A stretch of DNA of 51,306 nucleotides. Origin: Nocardia araoensis NBRC 100135. GTDB taxonomy: Bacteria; Actinomycetota; Actinomycetes; Mycobacteriales; Mycobacteriaceae. Location of the stretch: positions 1-51,306 of the forward strand of contig NZ_BAFR01000126.1 of NCBI RefSeq assembly GCF_000308435.1, in the 5' to 3' direction. Shown here in pieces: positions 34,821 through 43,311 of this stretch (the stretch's first letter is position 1; each line of letters begins with the position of its first letter). Below the pieces are notes generated by a model, which did no database searches, had not been told where the DNA came from, and worked only from the letters and a program-made list of their open reading frames with translations. A program made the position numbers and the translations under genes.

Positions 34821-34852
34821 TCAGACCCGGTTTTTCACCGGGTCTGATTTTG
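34821..34852 (+). terminator. Terminator of the tRNA cluster
   Basis: A perfect 11-bp stem (TCAGACCCGGT with its complement), loop TTTTC and a following TTTTG make a textbook rho-independent terminator 13 nt after the last tRNA. Confidence 0.92.
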
Positions 34853-35048
34853 TTTGTGCCCGACTCGTGCTCATGGGACCCGCGCGTAACGCGTTGCCGA
34901 GGCGCGGCGCGTACCACGAACAGTGCCGACCTGTCGCCGGTTGCATGCCTCCATCCGACGCAAGAACAGGTAGTCGGCTACCCGTGAGCAACCCGAGGCC
35001 TTCTGGCAGCGTTCTCCCTGATCATGAGTAGTCGAATCAGGAGTTCCG

Positions 35049-35498
35049 ATGCGATCTCCAATCAACCCGCGCTCGAGAGCTACGAAAGCCGCTCGGTTCG
35101 CCGCGACGGTCGCGGCGCTCGGATGCTCGGCGGTCGTCTTCGTTGCTTGCGAAGGCGACAGTGACCCCGCCCCGCCCGAGCCGGCCTCACCCGCAGTGAC
35201 GCCTACGTCGAACCCGCGACAGCCCGGGACGACGGTTTCGCCTGTGGATTCGGTTTCCGCTTCTCCCCCACCGCCCGCCGAAGCGCCGGTACCCGACGGC
35301 CATTCGTTCCCCACGGCGGAACCGTTCGGCACCCGCGTACCGGGTGCTCGCCCCTCCGGTCCGGAGGGCAACGTCCGACCTTCCGTGCCGCAGTCGGCGC
35401 CCTCACGACCGGGGCCGATCGACACGGGTACTCCACCTTCGCAGGAGACACCGGGTGGGCAGCTGCCCGTCCCCAACGGAACGCCTCCAGGCCGGTGA
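35049..35498 (+). CDS. Proline-rich exported (possibly lipo-) protein
   Basis: A 149-residue protein with a basic N-terminus, a hydrophobic stretch (about residues 14-33) and VFVAC, a non-standard lipobox with Phe at -3, placing Cys34. The rest is disordered, rich in Pro, Ser, Thr and Gly. ATG 35049 has AGGAG 5 nt upstream. It ends 1 nt before the next start, so the two form an operon. The product is probably tethered to or released from the membrane; function unknown. Confidence 0.65.
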   Translation: MRSPINPRSRATKAARFAATVAALGCSAVVFVACEGDSDPAPPEPASPAVTPTSNPRQPGTTVSPVDSVSASPPPPAEAPVPDGHSFPTAEPFGTRVPGARPSGPEGNVRPSVPQSAPSRPGPIDTGTPPSQETPGGQLPVPNGTPPGR

Positions 35499-35499
35499 G

Positions 35500-36495
35500 A
35501 TGGCCGATCATCCGTCCGCGCAGGGTTCCCCGGCGATGCTCCAACGATGGGTCGGCTTCGTCGGGGCCGTCGTCGCTCCGACCACGATCATCACGGCGCT
35601 GTGCTACTACTTCGGCTACGTCTACACCCGTAAGAAACTCGCCTATTTCGGTGTCGACTGCGACGCCCTCGGCTTCGCCTCCAGCGACTATGTGGTGGGG
35701 AGTGTGAGCGTGCTGTACGTACCGCTCCTGCTACTGCTGGTCGGATGGTTCTCGGCTACCTGGGTAGGCACCTACGCACGGCGCTTCGTCCGGAGCGGAC
35801 GGCGACCACGCCTGGTTCGCAATATCGGCAGAGTCGTCCTCACGATCGGCGCCATCTTCATCACTACCGGTATCACGGGAATATTGGTCCCCTGGCTCAC
35901 CCCCAAGGCCCCTGTCCTTTCTTGGATGTTCTCACCCGCCACGCTCGGAGCGGGTGGCCTGCTCATCGTGGTCGGCTACTGGGTCATGTCCGCGTCGATG
36001 AGTGAGCCCAGCGCAGGGGAACCGACCTCGACCACGCGGATCAATCAGACCATCGCGATCGCGGTCAGCCTTCTAGCCCTCTTCGCCGTGATGAACTCCT
36101 TCGCCACCCGGCTCGGCGACAACGCCGCCCGATCCGCCGCCCACGACCTGTGGACGCGGGAGTCCGTCGTCTCCGTCGTGACGGACCAACGCTTGGACGT
36201 GCCGAGGAACCTCGTCGCGGAGACATTGGTCGAGGCCCCGTCGCCACAGCCTGCACGATTCCGCTACCAGTGTTTCCGCGTCCTGGTAGCACGAGACGAC
36301 CTGTGGGTACTCGTCCCGGCCAAATGGTCCCAGGACAACGGATTCGCGGTCATCGTTCCTGCCCACGGCTCCATCGTCAGCGTCTCACGATCGAGCGCCT
36401 TCAAGGACGTCGCCGAAGACAATCCACGACCCGAAGCCGTGCGGTGGCCGTGCCCCGAACGCGCACCGAATCCCCCTGACTCTCCGCATGGATAA
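35500..36495 (+). CDS. Five-helix membrane protein of unknown function
   Basis: A 331-residue protein with predicted membrane helices at about residues 18-40, 64-92, 109-131, 147-167 and 183-202, then a soluble C-terminal domain of about 125 residues (VVTDQRLDVPRNLV; FRVLVARDDLWVLVPAKWSQ). I do not recognise a family. Codon use is less GC-rich than in most neighbours. It begins 2 nt after the stop of the proline-rich protein, and the pair lies next to the tRNA cluster, a common place for acquired DNA. Confidence 0.7.
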   Translation: MADHPSAQGSPAMLQRWVGFVGAVVAPTTIITALCYYFGYVYTRKKLAYFGVDCDALGFASSDYVVGSVSVLYVPLLLLLVGWFSATWVGTYARRFVRSGRRPRLVRNIGRVVLTIGAIFITTGITGILVPWLTPKAPVLSWMFSPATLGAGGLLIVVGYWVMSASMSEPSAGEPTSTTRINQTIAIAVSLLALFAVMNSFATRLGDNAARSAAHDLWTRESVVSVVTDQRLDVPRNLVAETLVEAPSPQPARFRYQCFRVLVARDDLWVLVPAKWSQDNGFAVIVPAHGSIVSVSRSSAFKDVAEDNPRPEAVRWPCPERAPNPPDSPHG

Positions 36496-36643
36496 CACGT
36501 CATAGCTGCCATGTGCCGTCGCACCACACCAGTTCCAGCGCGGCGATTGCCAGGGAACCATCGTGGCCGGCGTGGGGTCCGGTGTCGGTGGGTGGGGATA
36601 CGCTGTGGCGCACAGTGCCGGAGCCGAGTCAGGGGGTTGTCGC

Positions 36644-37873
36644 GTGACGATCAGTGCGGAGGTCGCGCAGGGCGCGGCGCCGGATGGCGACGATCCCGAC
36701 TCGCTCGATCTGCGCGACGACATCTCGTTCGAACTCGAAGAGGTCAACGAGGTGCTCGGGGAGTTGATCGCGATGCGCGCCGACCAGAAGGCCAAGGACG
36801 GCGACCTGCTGCGGGCTCGCCTCGGGGTCGGTGGAGACAAGCCCGAGACGCTGGCCCGGATCGGCGCCCGTTACGACCTTTCCCGCGACCGGGTGCGGCA
36901 ACTGCACACCAAAGCGGTAGGGCAGATGATCCGGATGGCGCAGCTGTCCGGGCATCGCGCCGCCGCCGTCCTGTCCGCGCGCTATCCACTCGACGCCAGG
37001 GATCGGCAACTCACGCGGGCCCTACTGGTGGAGACGTACGCGACCGACACCGATATCGCCGCGACCGAGCTGTCGTACCTGAAGCTACGGCTGGCCGGGC
37101 ACGCGGCCGAGGACGCCAAGCGGATCGCCGGATTCGTCACCCAGCGCATCGCGGCCTGGCAGAAGAAGACCAACCGGCGCTTGGCGAAACTGCACGACGC
37201 CGAGCCGCGCGCGACCAGTCAGCTGAACCCGTGGTTGGGGCAGGTCGATTGGCCCCGCGCCCGCGCGGCGGCCGCGATCCCGACCGCATCCGCGCGCACC
37301 GTGGACAGCGACGACGACGGCCGCGGACGCTTCTACCTGGACAAGGTCGGTCGCGACGTGCCGTTCGACTCCGGTTTGGAGGCCAGGCTGCTGTGGATTC
37401 TCAACGCCAGCGATCTGGTCGAGACCTTCCTCGAACAGCCCGCGGCGGTCGTCTACGAGCTCGACGGCACCGAGCGGGTGCACTATCCGAGCATCGTCGC
37501 GCGGCTCACCGACGGACGCACGGTGTTGATCGACGTCGCGCCGCTGGGCCATGTCGGCTTCCACGTGAACGTCGTCAAATCCGCCGCCGCGCGGGCACAC
37601 GCGCACGCCAACGGCTGGGGCTGGCTGGTGTGGACCGGCAGCCGCATCGGCGTCCCGGATCTGCGCGCCCGCCCCGTCGACGCCGCCGGTGAGCTGATGC
37701 TGCGCGAACTCGTCGAGCGCGGCCCCGTGCACTGGGCCGCGCTGCGTGAGGTACGCGCGAAGACCGGCCTGGAGCTGCTGGACTTCCTCGCGCTGGTGCT
37801 GCGCCACGAATGGCGGTGGGACCGGGCGCCGTTCCGGCTCAGCGCACCACCATCGCCGCCGCCAGGAACGTGA
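36644..37873 (+). CDS. Sigma-region-4-like DNA-binding protein with degenerate TnsA-like nuclease domain
   Basis: A 409-residue protein. After an acidic N-terminus, residues 66-95 form a sigma-70 region 4 type helix-turn-helix (ETLARIGARYDLSRDRVRQL). A helical middle follows, and residues about 240-340 resemble the TnsA N-terminal PD-(D/E)xK fold: FDSGLEARLLW with Glu246, YPSIVARLTDGRTVLIDV, then WGWLVWTGSRI. The expected PD is PS (282-283) and (D/E)xK is IDVAP, so catalytic activity is doubtful. GTG 36644 has AGGGGG 7 nt upstream. Its 3' end overlaps the opposite gene by 35 bp. Confidence 0.68.
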   Translation: MTISAEVAQGAAPDGDDPDSLDLRDDISFELEEVNEVLGELIAMRADQKAKDGDLLRARLGVGGDKPETLARIGARYDLSRDRVRQLHTKAVGQMIRMAQLSGHRAAAVLSARYPLDARDRQLTRALLVETYATDTDIAATELSYLKLRLAGHAAEDAKRIAGFVTQRIAAWQKKTNRRLAKLHDAEPRATSQLNPWLGQVDWPRARAAAAIPTASARTVDSDDDGRGRFYLDKVGRDVPFDSGLEARLLWILNASDLVETFLEQPAAVVYELDGTERVHYPSIVARLTDGRTVLIDVAPLGHVGFHVNVVKSAAARAHAHANGWGWLVWTGSRIGVPDLRARPVDAAGELMLRELVERGPVHWAALREVRAKTGLELLDFLALVLRHEWRWDRAPFRLSAPPSPPPGT

Positions 37874-38783
37874 CGATCAGCAGCATCGCGCAGATGGTGA
37901 TCAACTGCCAGCGGCCGATGGCCACCTCGAGATTGGCGATCGTGTTGCGCAGGGCTTTGTCGAGCCGGTCGTGATCGGCGATCGTGCGCTGGGCGACGGC
38001 GAGCGCGTCGGCCCGTTCCTGCGCCGCCTGCTCCGCGCGCTCCAGTCGCGTGGTCATCTTCAGCAGGTGTTTCTGCTTGTCGCGCAAGGCTTTCCGAGCC
38101 ACAGCCAGCGACGTGCGCTGGTTCACCAACTCCTGGCGCTGCCGGGCGATCACCGTGGCCTGCGTCTTCGTGTGGTACTCCCAGTCGGTCACGGTGGCCC
38201 AGCCTCCTGTCCTCTCGTCCCGATAGCCCCAGACGTACTCGCCGCGCACCCAGCCTGCGATGAACTCGCGCAGCTCGACCGGCTCCCGCCGCGGCGCCGC
38301 CATCGCGTGCTCGGTGTCCAGCACGCCGGTGACCGCGCGGTAATCACACGCGGCGGGCGCGAAATCCGCGATGCCGAGAGCATGCAGGTACGGCACCCAG
38401 TAACCGGGCGGACACAGCCACAACACGTCCGTACAGCCCTCGGCGCGCAGCCGCTCGGTGTGCTCCTGAGCGAGTCCACGCTCCAAGGGCCCGCTGCGCA
38501 CCTCGATCGCGTATACCCGGTCACCCTTGCGCCAGTACACGTCCACCGGCAATGTCCCGATGCGCCGATCCACTTCGGCCTCGTCGGCTCCGTAGGCGAG
38601 CAACCTGCCGCACAACCAGTATTTGAGCCGCCGCATATCCCACTGGGCGGCGGAACATTCCGGGCACCCGCATGCGTACCCGGTCGTCGACCCGCGGCTA
38701 CGGCCGGAAGCCTCTCCGATACCCAGCTCGGCGAGCATCGCTCGGCGCCCGCAGGCGATCTCCGCCCGCTGCTTCGTTCTCAC
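37839..38783 (-). CDS. CoiA-like nuclease-fold protein with coiled coil and C-terminal membrane anchor
   Basis: A 314-residue protein. A small Cys cluster CGCPEC (38-43) precedes a segment resembling competence protein CoiA and related PD-(D/E)xK nucleases: VDVYWRKGDRVYAIEVRSG (Asp81, Glu94-Val-Arg96), then RLRAEGCTDVLWLCPPG. Residues about 205-290 form a coiled coil, and 292-312 a single C-terminal membrane helix followed by only two residues, the layout of a tail-anchored protein facing the cytosol. GTG 38783 has GGGGAG 8 nt upstream. No com genes are nearby. Whether it cuts DNA is unknown. Confidence 0.62.
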   Translation of the reverse strand: MRTKQRAEIACGRRAMLAELGIGEASGRSRGSTTGYACGCPECSAAQWDMRRLKYWLCGRLLAYGADEAEVDRRIGTLPVDVYWRKGDRVYAIEVRSGPLERGLAQEHTERLRAEGCTDVLWLCPPGYWVPYLHALGIADFAPAACDYRAVTGVLDTEHAMAAPRREPVELREFIAGWVRGEYVWGYRDERTGGWATVTDWEYHTKTQATVIARQRQELVNQRTSLAVARKALRDKQKHLLKMTTRLERAEQAAQERADALAVAQRTIADHDRLDKALRNTIANLEVAIGRWQLITICAMLLIVTFLAAAMVVR

Positions 38784-39307
38784 GCGACCACTCCCCTGCA
38801 CAAACCACCGCAGGCCCGGCGACCTACGCCATAGATCAAGAGTGCGTCAGACTCGGCTACCTCGCCAGCCCCGTTCACCCCGCGCTCGGGTGTGCCACAC
38901 GCGTGGTCGATCGGCGGAATCGGCGTTGTACTCTGCGGCACAAGGACTTTCATCATGCCACGGAGCGGCGGCGGGTACTGCGGGAACGGCGCATTGACTG
39001 TTGCCGCCATCCCGCGACGCGCCCGGGGTCTCGGGCGGCTCGGCGACGCCGGGCCCCACGGAGCGCGGAGTCGCGGCGAACCCGATTCACGCGGATAATG
39101 ACCGATCAGATGCGTCGGCCGGTTTCCGGACAAACCGGGTCGCCGCGTAATCCGCCTGCAGGGGGCCGAATCCGGAGGCCTAGGCTGCTTCGGTCAGGTC
39201 ATCGATCGATGCACCGCCGAATCTTCGCGAACCGCGGATGTCCAACTGGACGGATAGAATCGTCCGGCCGAGTGCGAGCTGGGCCGATACGGGGAAGTGG
39301 GTATTGG
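38784..39307. other. Divergent intergenic region with a promoter candidate
   Basis: No gene is supported in these 524 bp. On the plus strand TAGAAT (39255-39260) sits inside the 5-bp-arm repeat GGACG...CGTCC (39249-39266), about 47 bp before the coiled-coil gene, and is the likely -10 with an overlapping operator. Open frames here lack ribosome-binding sites and protein-like composition. Confidence 0.45.
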
Positions 39308-40351
39308 ATGGAGCACGGTCAGCAGACCGGCGAGTCGATCGGCGCGATGTTGGCGAGTGTCGCGTCGGCGCTCCGAGAGGTCAGCGAGAAGCTCGACGCG
39401 GTGGCGGCGCGGATCGATGGTGCGCAGGCCGTGGTGAGCGAACCGAGCGTCGAGGGGCGGTTGGCCAAGCTCGAGGCGTGGGCTTTCCGTGCCGGACAGG
39501 ACATCTCGGGTCTCGATGCCAGAGTGGAGCGCCTGGAATCAGGTGACGACCCGGCGCAGGAGGACCGGCAAACGGCGGCGCAACGCCCGCTACCCCGGGC
39601 CGCCGCGGGGCGATCGAACGCGCGCAGACCGGAGCACGGCGGCGCCGAAACCGCGGCGCGGAAGAGCGACTCCCGCGAACCGGCCGGTGCCAGGAACGGC
39701 GCGCAACCGCAGAGCACACCGCGAGAGCCGGTGCACGCGGCCGCGGAACCGAGTGCCGCTGCGCAGTTCACCCCGCAGGCCGAGGCCGCGCTCAGCGCGC
39801 TCGATCCGAACGCCACCTCCGGGCCGGGCTTCACCGCGCCCCGCGACCCGGCGTCGACCTTCACCGCCCCGCCCCCGCGTGAGCCGGCTTTCACCACTCC
39901 GGTCCAGCGGGAGCCGGTATCCCCCTTCACCGCGCCGACCCCGCGCGACCCGGGCACTGGACGACAGGAGACGTTCACCGGCTCGCGCGAACCCGCCACC
40001 TCGTACTCCTCCGGTGAGAGCGCCGCGTACGAGAGCATCGTCGCGTCCACCTCGAGCACAACCCACGGCGGCGCGGAGAACGGGACGCCCCCCGAGACCG
40101 CGAGCGTCGGCCTCACCGGCGCGCACCGCGCCGGCGACGACGACCGGACGCCGGTCGAGAACACGCACGTGGACAAGCTGCAAGCCATGCTGGACGAACT
40201 CAAGCGCACGGCGGCGGCTCCACTGGGCCGCTCCGACCTCTTCGGGTCCGCACCGGGCGAGTCGACCACGAACGGATATCAGTCCGAGCGCACCGAGTCG
40301 CAGCGTCGACCGGCCGACTACCGGCTGTCCAGCCCGCCCCCGGTGTCCTGA
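39308..40351 (+). CDS. Coiled-coil protein with long proline/threonine-rich tail
   Basis: A 347-residue soluble protein. Residues about 8-78 are a coiled coil (SVASALREVSEKLDAVAARI; VEGRLAKLEAWAF). The rest is low in complexity, with repeated units close to FTAPxPRxP around residues 170-220, and ends in a short helix (VDKLQAMLDELKRT). No enzymatic domain is visible. ATG 39308 has GGGGAAG upstream. It converges on a LysR gene with a 34-bp overlap. A scaffold or filament role is possible but not shown. Confidence 0.68.
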   Translation: MEHGQQTGESIGAMLASVASALREVSEKLDAVAARIDGAQAVVSEPSVEGRLAKLEAWAFRAGQDISGLDARVERLESGDDPAQEDRQTAAQRPLPRAAAGRSNARRPEHGGAETAARKSDSREPAGARNGAQPQSTPREPVHAAAEPSAAAQFTPQAEAALSALDPNATSGPGFTAPRDPASTFTAPPPREPAFTTPVQREPVSPFTAPTPRDPGTGRQETFTGSREPATSYSSGESAAYESIVASTSSTTHGGAENGTPPETASVGLTGAHRAGDDDRTPVENTHVDKLQAMLDELKRTAAAPLGRSDLFGSAPGESTTNGYQSERTESQRRPADYRLSSPPPVS

Positions 40352-41289
40352 AGGACCCTGGCGCGTCGCCGCTTCGGCGGACGCGCCGCCGCGGACGAAC
40401 GCAGCAGGATCTGCTGAACGAGATCGCGCAGCCAGCGATGGCCCCCATCAGCGGTGTTGCGCGGATGCCACGCCATCCCGATGGCGACCTCGGGCAACGG
40501 CAGCGGTATCTCGAACGCGCTCAATCCGATCGCGGGCAGCGTGGCGGCGCTCAGCAGCGCGGGCGCGGAGCAGACCAGGTCGCTGCCGCGCACGGCGAAC
40601 AGCGCGCTGGTCAGCGTCGGCACCGTCGCGACCACTCGCCGGGTGCGACCGTGCAGGGCGAGGCGGTCGTCGATCGGGCCGTGCGATCGGCCGGTGCGCG
40701 AAATGCTCAGGTGTGGCGCGGCGGCGTACGCGGCGACGGTGACGCGATCGGTGACCAGCGGATGGTCGGCGGCAGCGACTCCGATCAGGCGGTCGGTGAT
40801 CACTCTGCGGACGGTGGTCTCCGGGTCGGTGTGGTCGATCACACCGACCTCCAGGTCGACGCGTCCGTCGCGCAACGCGGCGGTGCCCTCCAGAATGTCC
40901 GGCAGGAAGCGCAACGTCACGCCCGGCGCTTGGGCCCGCACCGCGGACAGCAGGGGCCCGGCCAGCTCGGTGAGCACCATATCGCCCGCCTGTACCGCGA
41001 ACGTCCGGCGCAGTGCCGCGGGGTCGAGGTCGTCGCGGGGCGTCAGCAGCGCGCGTCCCTGCTCGACCAGGGTGCTGACCTCGTAACGCAATTCCAGTGC
41101 GCGCGGCGTCGGCACCAGGTTGCGACCGGCGCGCACGAGCAGCGGGTCGCCGAGCACGTCACGCAATCTGGCCAGCGTCCGGCTCATCGCGGGTGGCGAG
41201 GTGTGTAGGCGCTCCGCGGCCAGGGTGACGCTGTTGGTGTCCAGCAATGCGTCGAGGGCCACGAGGAGATTCATGTCCAGCGCTTCCAC
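40318..41289 (-). CDS. LysR family transcriptional regulator
   Basis: A 323-residue NodD/PcpR-like regulator: helix-turn-helix NSVTLAAERLHTSPPAMSRT (about 20-40) and a substrate-binding domain (PGVTLRFLPDILEGTAALRDG; DLEVGVIDHTDPE). The start GTG 41289 gives the usual VEALDMNLLVALDALL and has GATAAT 6 nt upstream, so it is probably leaderless. Nothing divergent from it is called, so its target may be further away, perhaps the monooxygenase block on the same strand. Confidence 0.92.
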   Translation of the reverse strand: MEALDMNLLVALDALLDTNSVTLAAERLHTSPPAMSRTLARLRDVLGDPLLVRAGRNLVPTPRALELRYEVSTLVEQGRALLTPRDDLDPAALRRTFAVQAGDMVLTELAGPLLSAVRAQAPGVTLRFLPDILEGTAALRDGRVDLEVGVIDHTDPETTVRRVITDRLIGVAAADHPLVTDRVTVAAYAAAPHLSISRTGRSHGPIDDRLALHGRTRRVVATVPTLTSALFAVRGSDLVCSAPALLSAATLPAIGLSAFEIPLPLPEVAIGMAWHPRNTADGGHRWLRDLVQQILLRSSAAARPPKRRRARVLQDTGGGLDSR

Positions 41290-41699
41290 CCTTGGATTAT
41301 CGCCAACGCAAACCGCGCCCCTCGGTATTGCGCGCGCGATAACCGGGGCGAGTCCTACCCGAGCGCCGCCGCCGGAGAATCGTCGACGAAACCGAGGAGC
41401 GGTCGAGGAAGTCATCGCTGCGGACACGGTGGCGTCGCGAGCGTCCGACCTGGCGATATGCCCTGCCACGTCGGCCGCGCAGCCGCGTACAGTTCTCGCC
41501 GAGCACGCTGGAGACCGCGAAGCCGGGTTGGTCACCGCACCGCCCGGCACGATTCGCTGGGCGCCACCCGCCGATTTCGGCAGTCGCTGCAAGTGTGCGC
41601 AGGCGGTCACCCAGCCGCGGCCACGTCCGGCACCGCGGATGGAGAGCTCCCTACCCGCCGGGTGAGCGGACCGCCATCGTCCGGAAAGGACCGGGACGC
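41290..41699. other. Non-coding gap between LysR and monooxygenase genes
   Basis: About 410 bp with open frames on both strands but none with a ribosome-binding site or recognisable protein. It holds the LysR promoter at its left end. It may be a decayed gene, but I cannot align it to a family by eye. Confidence 0.4.
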
Positions 41700-43253
41700 C
41701 TAATGGCTGACCCGGCCGCTCTCACCCTCGTACGGAAGCAGCTCCGCCTCGATCGGCGCGGCCGGATGTGCCACCGGCCCCGGCTTGTGGCGGCCCGCCA
41801 GTCCCCGGTACGACTCCGGCTTGATCCGGCGGAACACCTGTGCCACGCGGGTGTGCAGCGGCAGGCGGAACTTCAGGTCGGCGAGCATCTCATCGATGTT
41901 CTGGATGGAGAACGGGACGACCGCCGTGCCGTGCGCGTGGCGGCCGTGCGTGCGTTCCTCCATCCAGCGCAGGCGGGCGTCGATTTCCTCGTCGAGTTCG
42001 TCGGTGGGCGGCAGAACGAGCCTGCCGGTGAGCAGCGCGGCGGTCCAGTGCGCGGAAACTTCGGCGTTCAGCGTGCTGATCACCGAGGAGTTGTAGCCGG
42101 CGAAGGTGAGATTGGGGACCTCCAACGGCAGGATCTGGCGGTGCAGGCGGAAGTTGCCGTGCTCGTCGGTCAGCCTGCGCTGGACGTACGGCGTGAGGAA
42201 GGGCACGCGCTGCTGGAAACCGGTCGCGCAGATCACGACGTCGGCCTGCAACACCTGCCCGCTCGACAGCCGGATTCCCGGCGCCGCCTTCGGGCCGCCG
42301 CCCATCTCGGTGATCGTGGTGTCCCGGTGCACCGTGATACGTCCGTTGGCGACCTGCTCGTAGAAGCCTTCGCTCACGAGGCTGACGGTGCTCTCGGCGA
42401 TCTCCTCGAACCGCCCGCCGGGCACCAGACCGAGTTCGCGCAGGTTCGAGTGCTTGGTGACGAGCTCCTGGATCAGGTCGAAGTTGCTGATCCGCACCGA
42501 TTCGCCGGGGCCGTCCAGGAACCGGTCCATCCAGCGGGGCCGCAGGTAGTGGAAGTGCGCCTCGCCGAAGCGGGTGAGCATCAGCCGCTCGTAGTCGATC
42601 ACCCGCGCCAGCTTGCGCGGCATCTTCCAGAACAGCCGCCGAGCCACCACCGAGGTGGACGCCGCGACCTCGCTCACCGCGGTGGCGATGTCACAGGCGG
42701 ACTTGCCGTAGCCGACCACGACGACCGACTTGCCGCGCACCGATTCCAGATCGGTGAACTCCGAGGAGTGGCACAAGCGCCCGCCCGCCGCGCGGAACCA
42801 GTCGGCGCCGCGGTACTCCGGCATCGCGGGTTCGCTGAAAACGCCGTTGGCGATCACCAGGTGGTCGCACGAGGCCCGATGGATTCCGCTCTCATCGCGA
42901 ATCTCCAGCAACCAGCCGCTGTCCACCGGGTCGGCGGCGACCACCTCGGTGCCCAACCGCAGGTGCTCGGTCACCCCGAAGTGCTCGGCGTAGGCGGCCA
43001 GATAGGCCTGCATGTGCTGCCCGTCGAGGACGCGCGGGTAGTCGCCGGGCATCGGGAAGTCGGAGAAGTGATATGTGTCCTTGGAGTTCTGCGTCTGCAG
43101 TCCCGGGTATCGCCGGGTCGCGCTCCACACACCACCGACATCGGGTGCACGGTCGAAAACCTCGACCGGAAAACCCGCCTGTTTCAGCACTTTCGCGCAG
43201 GCGAGACCTGCGATACCCGCACCGACGATCCCGATGCGGCTTCCGCTTGTCAT
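41700..43253 (-). CDS. Flavin-containing monooxygenase
   Basis: A 517-residue FAD/NADPH monooxygenase: GAGIAG (about 11-16) for FAD, GGRLCHSSEF as the FMO-type fingerprint (consensus FxGxxxHxxxY/F), VVVVGYGKSACDIA for NADPH and ATGFQQRVPF near the C-terminus. It differs from the Baeyer-Villiger enzyme at 1.4-2.9 kb in the fingerprint. It follows the P450 gene by 58 bp on the same strand, which suggests joint transcription and a shared oxidation pathway. Substrate unknown. Confidence 0.92.
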   Translation of the reverse strand: MTSGSRIGIVGAGIAGLACAKVLKQAGFPVEVFDRAPDVGGVWSATRRYPGLQTQNSKDTYHFSDFPMPGDYPRVLDGQHMQAYLAAYAEHFGVTEHLRLGTEVVAADPVDSGWLLEIRDESGIHRASCDHLVIANGVFSEPAMPEYRGADWFRAAGGRLCHSSEFTDLESVRGKSVVVVGYGKSACDIATAVSEVAASTSVVARRLFWKMPRKLARVIDYERLMLTRFGEAHFHYLRPRWMDRFLDGPGESVRISNFDLIQELVTKHSNLRELGLVPGGRFEEIAESTVSLVSEGFYEQVANGRITVHRDTTITEMGGGPKAAPGIRLSSGQVLQADVVICATGFQQRVPFLTPYVQRRLTDEHGNFRLHRQILPLEVPNLTFAGYNSSVISTLNAEVSAHWTAALLTGRLVLPPTDELDEEIDARLRWMEERTHGRHAHGTAVVPFSIQNIDEMLADLKFRLPLHTRVAQVFRRIKPESYRGLAGRHKPGPVAHPAAPIEAELLPYEGESGRVSH

Positions 43254-43311
43254 GCGCGAGAGATTACGTCGCCAGCGGCGCACAGCAAAGTCGGTCGACC
43301 GAATCCGCTCT

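Noticed and set aside
38672..39307. Upstream extension of the coiled-coil protein frame
   Set aside because: Composition changes abruptly to Arg/Pro-rich and the likely promoter (TAGAAT at 39255) lies inside it.
39840..39990. Repeated FTAPxPRxP coding units considered as a CRISPR or DNA repeat
   Set aside because: The repeats are degenerate at the DNA level, in frame and without unique spacers; they are protein low complexity.
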